Source: Chengkuizengella marina
Lineage (GTDB): Bacteria > Bacillota > Bacilli > Paenibacillales > KCTC-33759
Length of the DNA stretch: 39,379 nucleotides
NCBI RefSeq assembly: GCF_009910845.1
Contig: NZ_SIJB01000051.1
Location: 1-39,379 of the forward strand
Reading direction: 5' to 3'
Shown here: in pieces, positions 29,501 to 37,000 of the stretch
Position numbering within the stretch: the first letter of the stretch is position 1
Layout of the letters: every line of letters begins with the position of its first letter
Notes under the pieces: model-generated
Databases searched by the model: none
What the model was told of the DNA's origin: nothing
Seen by the model: the letters and a program-made list of their open reading frames with translations, nothing else
Translations under genes and position numbers: made by a program

Positions 29501-30328
29501 CAATTTAATTCTACTAGTATGAATGCCCAGGAAAAGTTTTGGTTGGAACGTTATAAAGGAAACATACCTGTACTGAATTTGCCAACAGATTTTGAAAGAC
29601 CTAAATTGCAAAGTTTTGAAGGAGATCAATTTAAGTTTAAGTTAGAAAAAGAAGTAGTTGAACAATTGAGAGAAGTATTACAAACGTCAGAAAGCACGAT
29701 GTTTATGTTACTTCTAACCATTTACAATGTTTTATTATATAAAATTACTGGACAGGAAGATATCATTGTAGGAACTCCCGTTGCTGGCAGAGCACATGCT
29801 GACCTTAATCAAGTAATGGGTGCCTTTGTAAATACTTTAGCCATGCGAAATTTTCCTAAAGGGGATAAAACAATCCGTAGTCTATTATCTGAAGTGAAAG
29901 AAGAGACTATTACTGCTTTCTCCAATCAAGAGTATCCTTTTGAAAAGTTAGTTGAGGAATTAGATATGGATCGTGATTTAAGTCGCAATCCTTTGTTTGA
30001 CACGATGTTTGTATTTCAAAATTTTGATCAAGAGAAATTAATTATGAATGATATCGAAATTGAACCCTACGAACTACAAACAACGATTTCAAAATTTGAT
30101 TTGATGTTGGTAGTAAATGAGGAAGATGACAAATTATCTTTAAATGTGGAATTTGCAACACAGCTTTTTACAAAAGAAACTATACAGAAAATATTTAAAT
30201 ACTATGAACATCTACTTAACAACATTACTCAAAATTTAGACATCAAAATAGATGAGATTGAGGGAGACTTACATCCTAGAAAAGAGAACATTAAAACAGA
30301 TATATATGAAGCCCCATTTCAATTTTAA
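20537..30328 (+). CDS. PKS/NRPS-2: KS(no AT)-ACP-C-A-PCP-C-A-PCP-C
   Basis: A 3263-aa hybrid synthetase. KS about 25-450 has Cys194 (DTACSSS), His327 (EAHGTGTKLGDP) and His367 (TNIGHLD), all catalytic residues present. A linker without an AT domain follows but keeps the post-AT motif LPTYCF at 604. Then ACP Ser681; C3 about 742-1175 (His866-His867); A3 about 1182-1680; PCP Ser1728; C4 about 1784-2215 (His1907-His1908); A4 about 2223-2715; PCP Ser2767; and C5 about 2823-3250 (His2947-His2948, HHIIADG). With no KR or DH, the KS should add an unreduced C2 unit to the acyl-Ser-Ser chain using malonyl from the trans-AT. By-eye pocket codes are A3 DLKNFGTDVK and A4 DVTNFAIIYK, neither of which I can assign. 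The protein ends in a complete C domain that must work with the A domain opening NRPS-3. AGGAGGGG precedes the ATG. Confidence 0.93.
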   Translation: MLELNLLETSEEQLEESIKEVSLKDVAIIGISANLPMSPDQTKFWENLMNGKDCVHTFPKNRLKDIRPLVQKENNVQFYEGAYLEEIDKFDYKFFGLSPKEASLMNPNQRLFLENTWKTIEDAGYGGDKLKGSKTGVYVGYNADAFVDYKNFIAEVEPDALSMAIPGNLTSILASRISYLLDLKGPALCIDTACSSSLVAVHVACQAIQNGDCDQALVGSVNVNILPFDKNIKIGIESSDGRARTFDQQSDGTGAGEGSIALLLKPLSKAQQDRDHIYAVIKGSAVNQDGSSIGITAPNVLAQEEVIVKALQDADVNPETITYFEAHGTGTKLGDPIEIDAITRAYRKFTDQKQFCAIGAVKTNIGHLDNAAGIAGLLKAVLALHHAKIPPMLHFNQSNSEIDFISSPVFINSQLRKWEKTDYPRRAGVSAFGMSGTNCHVILEEENVYSEVIETQDQENLTNQSMNVFTLSAKSKTSLNSLIKQYKNFITTEEYVNLNDLCYTANTGRGHYTYRVAMLITDVEDFKLKLNMLDKDNGINQDYKNVYYGELKTKHKDKKKVEFTPSSDQREEKDLIETCIAYVHGEDIDWELFYDGEYRRKISLPTYCFENIRCWLELPEVENLQPEPLVLSKVERKVEIIGREYDKLTEVEKTIAQAWGEVLGFKEIDIQAPFYDLGGDSILALKIVNQISQKSNITVSVTDLLQHETIQKLAIYMEELLDQQLEEREKIEIPKVESSEVYHLSSAQKRMYILHQLDGKQTNYNMPKAMIIKGQLNQAKFEDALRGLISHHESLRTSFEMADGEPVQRIHTDIDFNIDYQKAEKDEIDHLISNFIQPFDLSQAPLFRVSLIQVDEEEHLFLFDIHHIISDGTSMHIIVSDFIKFYEEKTMPDLRIQYKDYAHWQNEQIIQGKLKKEEQYWSNQFADEVPILNLPTDYIRPVMQSFDGDRIDFHWDKKMTEKVNQLAKETNSTVYMVLLAAFTTLLSKYSGQEDIIVGSPIAGRIHIDIEPIMGMFANTLALRNTPKSNKTFKVFLQEVKESALHAIDHQNYPIENVIDNLSIQRDTSRNPLFSVLFNMLNMEIQDMRLEHLSFHPYPIKNKASYADIMLNVIEEGDGFLLSTEYCTKLFKKETIQQMIQHLGLLVEQVVEQPEIKLGDIELLSEGEVQDELNRFTETTMNYPKEKSVHALFEEQVEKTPDQIAVVFGDIKLSYTELNAKANQIAWYLKQNGVQTQSIVGIMVERSLDMIIGVLGILKAGAAYVPIDPDYPQKRIQYLLQHSNTSVLLTQHRMQSNLTDIESMVVCIEDVLQQLDLPIHNLELPYDPEQLIYVLYTSGSTGNPKGVMVKSHAFVNLLHWYTSEFHIHEQDKLLLMAPSSFDLAQKNLFSALIKGGQLHVYYPGLYDYNVMSDVVAHHGITLINCAPSAFYPLIDFNHDSQFARLKSLRKVFLGGEPINMNKLQSWLFTNKEVELVNTYGPTECTDVSSYYRVNKQDYIQTNVPIGKAVYNTELYIMDKNLTLMPTGVAGELCIGGTGLAKGYFNAGEITSEKFVENPYKLGEKVYRTGDLVKRLPDGNLEYLGRMDYQVKIRGMRIELEEIERQLLDHTDIEESIIVVKEEGTDKKLCAYVVCSKELNVTQLREYLSQSLPDFMIPAIFVQLEQMPLTPNGKVNRKALPEPDFNNRVGVEYVAPTNELESQLVSLWEEGLGVDKIGIKDNFFELGGHSLNAVQIVSKVQKKLGIQLSLTDIFTNTSIEKLVKRIEELDERDYSPISQVVFKEVYSLSSAQKRMFVLQQLESSTSYNLPSVLRIKGNLERNRFEYVLNSLIKRHESLRTSFEMMGGEPVQRIHDKINLDITYKNVVRQEVDQVVSSFIQPFDLSQAPLFRVNLMQIDTDEYIFLFDMHHIISDGTSMNILIKDFVQLYEGNSLSELHIQYKDFAAWQIEQTSTDRMKIQKQYWLERFSDEIPVLNLPTDYIRPVMQSFEGDRIDFHWGKNITNNLTRLAKETDSTLYIVLLTAYTTLLSKYTGQEDIIVGSPVAGRTHPDIESVMGMFVNTLAMRNAPEGHKTFKNLLEEVKMNVLCAIENESYPLEELIESLNLQRDTSRNPLFSVLFNMLNVELREMNREGLSFTPYPIENKVAKFDLTLTVIEEDEELFLSMEYCTKLFKKESIERMVNHLEILVGQILEQPEIRISDIDILPKQEKHQLLVEFNNTSNEYPKGQMIHGLFEQQVEKTPNNIAVVYEDQQLTYRELNEKANQLARTLREKMIQSETIVGIMAERSIEMIIGIYAILKAGGAYLPIDPNYPEERIQFIIKDSGINTLLVQDECMFNPTNDLDVVNLKDESIYHLQNNNLDNNAENSQLAYVIYTSGSTGNPKGVLVEHKSVINTLLGMQDAYPLNENDTYLLKTTFTFDVSVTELFGYYLCGGKLAILKNGKEKDPYEILSSIAKYNVTHINFVPSMFNSLLSILNVENISMFNVLKYVFLAGEAVPSNIADDFYKLTSQVELKNIYGPTETTIYATKHEITHQVGANVPIGRPLNNVQCYILDKYSNLCPVGVAGELHISGVGVARGYLNRSELTKKQFVDNPYQPEGKLYKTGDLTRWLPDGSIEYLGRLDHQVKIRGFRIELGEIEHQLIQHSEIKECLVTVKEDEAGDKTLCAYLISNRKMNIKELREFALASLPDYMIPTYFIQLEEMPLTSSGKIDRKSLQESEVILNSDIEYLAPRNELENQLVYLWETILEVEGIGIQHNFFELGGHSLKALQFISTMHKEMKILMDLNELFMNPTIEQLSRRVQQLDKSEFVSIPKAGSKEVYPLSPSQKQLFVLQQLDVTNTSYNIPSVMVMKGVLNRAKFEEAVHELILRHESLRTTFEMKDEEPVQRIHDQINYEIHFRSLVDIELNEFMSELIKPFHLSEGPLFRIILIEKQKDEHLFFIDMHHIIADGVSINILVKDFIKLYQKITLPALRIQYKDYAVWKNEQFNSTSMNAQEKFWLERYKGNIPVLNLPTDFERPKLQSFEGDQFKFKLEKEVVEQLREVLQTSESTMFMLLLTIYNVLLYKITGQEDIIVGTPVAGRAHADLNQVMGAFVNTLAMRNFPKGDKTIRSLLSEVKEETITAFSNQEYPFEKLVEELDMDRDLSRNPLFDTMFVFQNFDQEKLIMNDIEIEPYELQTTISKFDLMLVVNEEDDKLSLNVEFATQLFTKETIQKIFKYYEHLLNNITQNLDIKIDEIEGDLHPRKENIKTDIYEAPFQF
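23342..23376 (+). repeat. 35-bp exact repeat in C3, copy 1
   Basis: Identical over 35 bases to 26465-26499 in C4. It encodes the TDYIRPVMQSF region of the condensation domain. It points to recent duplication or gene conversion between modules. Confidence 0.8.
26465..26499 (+). repeat. 35-bp exact repeat in C4, copy 2
   Basis: Second copy of the 23342-23376 segment. The flanking protein sequence is also very similar (DRIDFHW follows in both). Confidence 0.8.
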
Positions 30329-30345
30329 AGCGGAGGGAATGTAGA

Positions 30346-31080
30346 ATGTTACTATATGATAAAAAAAGAATAAAGGAACGAGAATATTGGCTGTCTAAGT
30401 TGTCAGATTGGAATACAGAGCCTTATATTCCCTTTTATTCTCCTAATGTAATGAAACAAAGCGATGTGGAAAATGAATCCACAATTCAAACAAAAGTTAA
30501 CGATACGACATATCATAAACTTTTGAAAATTTGTAATCATTCTGATCAGCTTTTGTTCATCTTTATTCTGTCGGCAGTTAAAATATGTATTTATAAATAT
30601 ACAGGAATAAATCATATTACCATTGGAACTACTTTAGATAAAACATTCGAAGATCAAGAGAAAGATCAGCTTTTTTTAGCGATATGTGACTCACTAGATT
30701 CTGAGAAAAGTTTTAGAGATTTAGTGTTAGAGGTTCAAAGCTCAATCGTTGGAGCCTATAAACATGCTAATTATCCACTGAATCGTATTTTAGAGGATTT
30801 AAAGTTAAAACTTCCAATGAATGAAAATAAAACATTTGAAGTGGCTGTTTTGTATGAAAACATCCATGATTTACAGTCTGCTGAAATGATTGATAGTCAT
30901 GTGAAAATAATTATAAATAAAGATAATTGTCTATCCTTAACTGTAAATTATAACGAGAATAAATACTCAATGATTGATATGGAGCGATTTTCAAAACATG
31001 TGGAACACATTTTGTCCCAAGTTGTAGAGAATCCAAATATCACATTGAGAGAAGTTGAATTGGTAACAAGTGAAGAGAAA
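30346..31080 (+). other. N-terminal half condensation domain of NRPS-3
   Basis: The protein begins at the middle of a condensation domain (EREYWLSKLSDW matches the usual EEQYWxxxF segment) and continues through the C-terminal lobe (FIFILSAVKICIYKYTG, then YPLNRILEDLKL). The HHxxxDG lobe is missing. The complete C5 at the end of the previous protein supplies catalysis, so this remnant probably serves as a docking or spacer element. Confidence 0.65.
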
Positions 31081-34000
31081 GAGCAGATATTGCATCAATT
31101 TAATGATAAAACATTGGATTTTTCCAAAGAAATAACCATTCATGAGTTGTTTGAGGCTCAGGTGGAGAAAACACCAGATGAGGTTGCGGTTGTGTTTGAA
31201 GAACAAAAGCTGACCTACAAACAATTAAATGAAAAAGCAAATCAATTGGCACAAAGTTTAATCAACAAAGGTGTGCAGGCTAATGAACTAGTTGCCATTA
31301 TGGTAGACCGTTCTGTAGAAATGGTCATAGGAATATTAAGTATTCTTAAAGTAGGTGCTGCCTATGTGCCTATAGATCCATCACATCCAGAACAAAGAAT
31401 TCAGTATATGTTAAAAGACAGTCGTGCCAAATGGGTTTTAACTCAAACTCGCTACTTCAATCAAATTAAGATAGAAGATGGAGAAATCATAGATTTAGAG
31501 AACAAGGAGTTATATCAAGGTGAATCAAACAATAGACTTTCAATGACTAAATCTAATGATTTAGCCTATGTTATTTATACTTCAGGTTCTACAGGGGAAC
31601 CTAAAGGTGTGATGGTAGAGCACTTGGCTCTACACAACTTTATTGAGGCTATATATGATCAATTTAATAGACAAATAGACGCAAAGGATAGATGTTTAAG
31701 CCTAACAAATATTTCCTTTGATGTAAGTGTAGGTGAAATCTTTTTGCCTTTAATGTTTGGGGCTCGTCTAGTGTTGTTTGATTTTCATAAAACACTAGAT
31801 ATCCATTTGTTACATCAAACGATTATAAATGAGGACATCACCTTTGCTTATATTCCACCTACAATTTTACCTGAATTAGCCCAATTATTACAAACAAATC
31901 AACACGTTCCCCTTAATAAGATGTTAGTAGGAGTTGAACCAATTAAAGATGAAGTATTAGATAAATATATGATGCTTAACGATTCCATGCAAATCATAAA
32001 TGGTTATGGACCAACGGAAGCTACGATTTGCTCCAATTTTTATAAATTTGGTTCTCACAAAATAGTGGGTAGGAATGTGCCAATTGGCAAACCTCTAGTT
32101 AACAATCAAATCTATCTGTTAGATGCTAATGACCAGTTAGTACCCGTTGGTGTTCCTGGTGAACTGTGTATATCTGGATTCGGATTAGCCAGAGGTTATT
32201 TATTTAAACCTGAAATTACAGCAGATAAATTTGCATCCAACCCTTTTCATCAAGGTGAGCGGATGTATAGAACGGGTGATTTAGCCAGATGGTTGCCAGA
32301 CGGAAATATCGAATACTTAGGACGTATTGATTTTCAGGTTAAAATTAGGGGTTATCGTATAGAATTAGGGGAAATTGAAAGTCAACTTTTAAAACATCCG
32401 GAAATCACTGAATCTGTCGTCATGGTTCAAGATGATGGATTAGGGGACAAAAATTTATGTGCTTATGTTGTTTGCAAAAAAGAAATGAATTCAACTCAGT
32501 TAAGAGCGTATTTGTCACAATCTTTACCAGAATATATGGTTCCAACTTATTTTGTGAAAATAGAAAAGATACCTCTAACACCAAATGGGAAGATCAATCG
32601 ACAGGCGCTTCCTAAACCAGGGCATGATACGAATGTACAGTACATTGCTCCAAGTAATGAAATGGAAAGTGATTTAGTTAGATTGTGGGAAGGGGTTTTG
32701 GGAACAAAAGGTATCGGTGTTCAAAATAATTTCTTTGAATTTGGTGGTCATTCTTTAAAAGCAGTGCAGATGATTTCTAAAATTCATAAAGAAATGGGTA
32801 TTTCATTAACTTTAAAAGACCTTTTTTCATATCCAACCATAACAGAGCTTGCTTTACATATTCAACAATTGGAAAAAAGTGAATTTTCATCCATTCCTCA
32901 GATAGAAAAAAGAGAAACTTATCCTGTTTCTTCAGCACAAAAAAGAATGTATATTTTGCAACAAATGGAAAAAACAAATCATAGTTATAATATGCCTTTG
33001 ATGATGACAATCAAGGGTAACTTAAATCGAACTCGATTTGAAAATGCCATCAGAGGTTTGATTTCTCGTCATGAAAGTTTGCGTACATCATTTGAAATGG
33101 AAGCGGGAGAACTTGTTCAGCGAGTTCATTTACCTATGAACATTGAAATATCTTATGATAGAGCGGATATACATGAACTAGATGATCTCGTATCTAGGTT
33201 TATTCAACCCTTTGATTTAACACAAGTGCCACTGTTTAGAATAGGCCTTATCCAAACGGCTCAAGATGAGCATCTCTTTTTATTGGACATGCATCATATT
33301 ATCTCAGACGGCTTCTCCATGAACATCTTAGTACAAAATTTTGTGCAGTTATATGAAGGAGTAGATCTTCCTCCTCTAAGAGTTCAATATAAGGAGTTTG
33401 CAGTTTGGCAGAATGAGTTGTTTGAGACAAAACAAATGGAAGAACAAAAACAATATTGGTTAAAACAATTTGAAGGTGAACTACCTGTATTAAATCTACC
33501 AACTGATTACTTAAGACCTTCAATACAGAGTTTTGAAGGAGACCATATTGAATTTCATTGGGATAATACGTTCACAAATAAAATAAATCAACTAGCTCAA
33601 AAAACAAATACAACACTTTATATGGTGTTGTTATCAGCTTATACCATTTTATTATCTAAATACACTGGGCAGGAAGACATCATCGTAGGCTCACCGATTG
33701 CAGGAAGAAACCATGTAGATCTAGATCCAATTGTAGGTATTTTTGTAAATACATTGGCTATGAGAAATCAACCTGAGGGGATCAAGTCATTCAACGCCTT
33801 TTTAGCGGAAGTGAAAGAAAATACATTGCGAGCGATTGAAAATGAGAGTTATCCGTTGGAAGAGTTAATAGAAAACTTAGACTTAAAAAGGGATATGAGT
33901 CGAAATCCATTGTTTAGTGTGTTATTTAATATGTTAAATATGGAACAGCAGGAAGTGGAGTTAGAAGATTTAAGCTTTAAACCATACTCAATGAAGAACA

Positions 34001-37000
34001 GTATTTCAAAATTTGATATGACTTTAACGGTGATAGAAGATAATGAGGAGCTTTCCTTCAAATTGGAATATTGTTCAAAACTGTTTAAAAAAGAAACAAT
34101 GGAACAGATGGTTCAACATCTGAGATTATTAGTTGAGCAAACTCTAACTAATCCTGATAAATTAATTCAGGATCTAGACATGTTAACTGAACAAGAAAAA
34201 TACCAGTTGTTGGTGCAATTCAATGATACATCCGAAAATTATTGTAAATATAAAACTATTCATGAGCAGTTTGAGGAACAGGCAGCAAAAACTCCAAATA
34301 ACATTGCTGTGGTGTTTGAAGATCAAAAGATGACGTATCAACAACTGAATGAAAAGGCGAATCAGTTGGCAAATGTACTAAGAGATAAAGGGGTACAAGC
34401 AGATGAACTGGTATGTATGATCGTAGAACGTTCATTGGAAATGGTTATTGGAATTTATGGGATATTAAAGGCTGGTGGCGCTTATGTGCCAATTGATCCA
34501 GATTCTCCCAAAGAAAGAATTGAATATATGTTGAAGAATAGTGGGAGTAAGATGCTTTTAACAACAGAAAAAGAAACATTATTGGATAATATAGAGTTTA
34601 ATGGACAAATCTTAGATTTATTAAACAAGGAATTATTTGAAGGAGATTCAATTAATTTAGATTCAATAAATCATTCAGGTCATTTAGCTTATGTTTTATA
34701 CACTTCAGGAACAACAGGCAAACCTAAAGGTGTAATGATTGAGCATAAAAGTGTGAACAACTTAGTTTTAGCATTAAATAAGAGTATTTACTCCATGTAT
34801 AAATACGAATTAAATGTTGCATTGGTAGCACCATATTATTTTGATGCATCTGTTAAACAAATATTTGTATCCTTAACAAAAGGTCATACGTTACATTTAG
34901 TCCCTGAGTATGCAAGAAATAATGGGAAGGAACTATTAAACTTTTATGAGGAACACAGTATAGATATTTCTGATGGCACACCCATTCATATCAGTATGAT
35001 GAGTTATTTCTTAGAAAATAGAGAAAAGAATAATTTAGAACTTAAACATTTAATTATTGGTGGAGAGATTCTAAACATTAAGCAAGTTAAACAATTATTG
35101 AATGGATTTAATCAGGTGAGGATATCTAATGTATACGGTCCAACAGAATGTACTGTTGATTCAACTACCTATTTAGTCCAAGGAAATGAAATAAATATTC
35201 CTATAGGAAAACCGATAACAAATTCTGGTATTTATATTGTAGATAAATATAACAAGCTACTTCCAATTGGAGTAAGCGGACAACTTTGCATCAGTGGTGA
35301 TGGAGTAGCAAGAGGATACTTGAATCTCCCTGAATTAACAGCAGATAAATTTGTTTCTAATCCGTATAAACCAGGAGAAACGATGTATCAAACTGGGGAT
35401 TTAGCTAGGTGGACTTCTGATGGAAATATTGAATATTTAGGTCGAATTGATCATCAAGTGAAAATAAGGGGATTTCGCTTTGAGTTAGGAGAAGTTGAAA
35501 GCCATCTTCTTAAACATCCAGATATCATGGAGTCAGTTGTTACTGTAAAAGAAAATAAAACAGGAGATAAAATACTATGTGCTTATTTGATTTGTAATAC
35601 ACAAGTGAATTCTGCACAGTTAAGAGAAGGTTTATCCAAGTTTCTTCCAGAATATATGATCCCATCCTTTTTCGTACAATTAGAAAAAATGCCACTAACT
35701 CCGAATGGAAAAACGGATCGAAAAGCTCTACCGGAACCCGAAGGCTTCATTAATTCTGAAGTAGAGTATCTTGCTCCAAGGAATAAAATAGAAAGCCAGC
35801 TCGTATTTTTGTGGGAAAAAGTGCTTGGTGTTGATGGGATTGGTATCCAACATAACTTTTTTGATATGGGTGGTCATTCATTAAAAGCAGTGCAACTAAT
35901 CTCAATCATCCATAAAGAGATTGGGGTGTCAGTGAATTTAAAGGATATATTTAAATATCCTACTATTTTAAATCTTGCTAAACGTCTGGGAGAATTAGAT
36001 AAACATCAAGTGATATCCATCCCACAGGCTGAATTAAGTGAAGTTTATCCTTTATCGTCAGCGCAAAAACGAATGTATGTGTTAAAGCAATTAGAGGGCA
36101 ATAAAAGAAGTTATAACATGCCTTTAGTAATGGAAGTTAAAGGTGATTTTAGTAGAAAACGATTTGAAAAGGCAATTCATGGTTTAATTTGTCGTCATGA
36201 AAGCTTACGTACCTCTTTTGAAGTAGTTGGAGAGCCTGTTCAGCGTATTCATTCAGAAATAGATTTTGAGATTAGTTATTTAAAAGCAGAAGAAACTGAA
36301 TTAGAAGCACTGACATCTGCGTTTGTTAAGCCGTTTGATTTAACAAAAGCACCATTGTTACGAGTAAGTCTTATTGAAATTGATAAAGAACACCATCTCT
36401 TTTTATTGGATATGCATCATATCATCTCTGATGGAGTTTCAATGAACATTTTGATACAAGATTTTATACACATGTATGAAGAGAATAACCTTCCACCATT
36501 GAGTATCCAATATAAGGATTTTGCAGTTTGGCAGAATAAGTTTCTTACTTCAAATCAGATGGAAAAACAAAAACAATATTGGTTAGCTCAATTTGCTGAT
36601 GAACTGCCTGTTTTAGATTTGCCAACGGATTATTCAAGACCATCTATACAGAGCTTCGAAGGGGATCAACTTGATTTTCGTTTGGACCAAATGGTTACTT
36701 CTAAACTCAAAAAGTTGGCTAAAGAAACAAATGCTACGATTTATATGATCATGCTGGCGGCTTATACCATTTTGCTATCCAAATATGCAGGACAGGAAGA
36801 TATTATAGTGGGCTCGCCAGTAGCTGGTAGAAATCATGTGGATTTGGAATCAGTGATGGGGATGTTTGTAAATACTATAGCTATGCGGAATGTACCTGAA
36901 GGTCATAAATCGTTTCAGTCCTTCTTAGAAGAAGTAAAAGAAAATACGTTACAAGGGATTGAAAATGACAGTTATCCATTAGAAGAGTTAATAGAACAAT

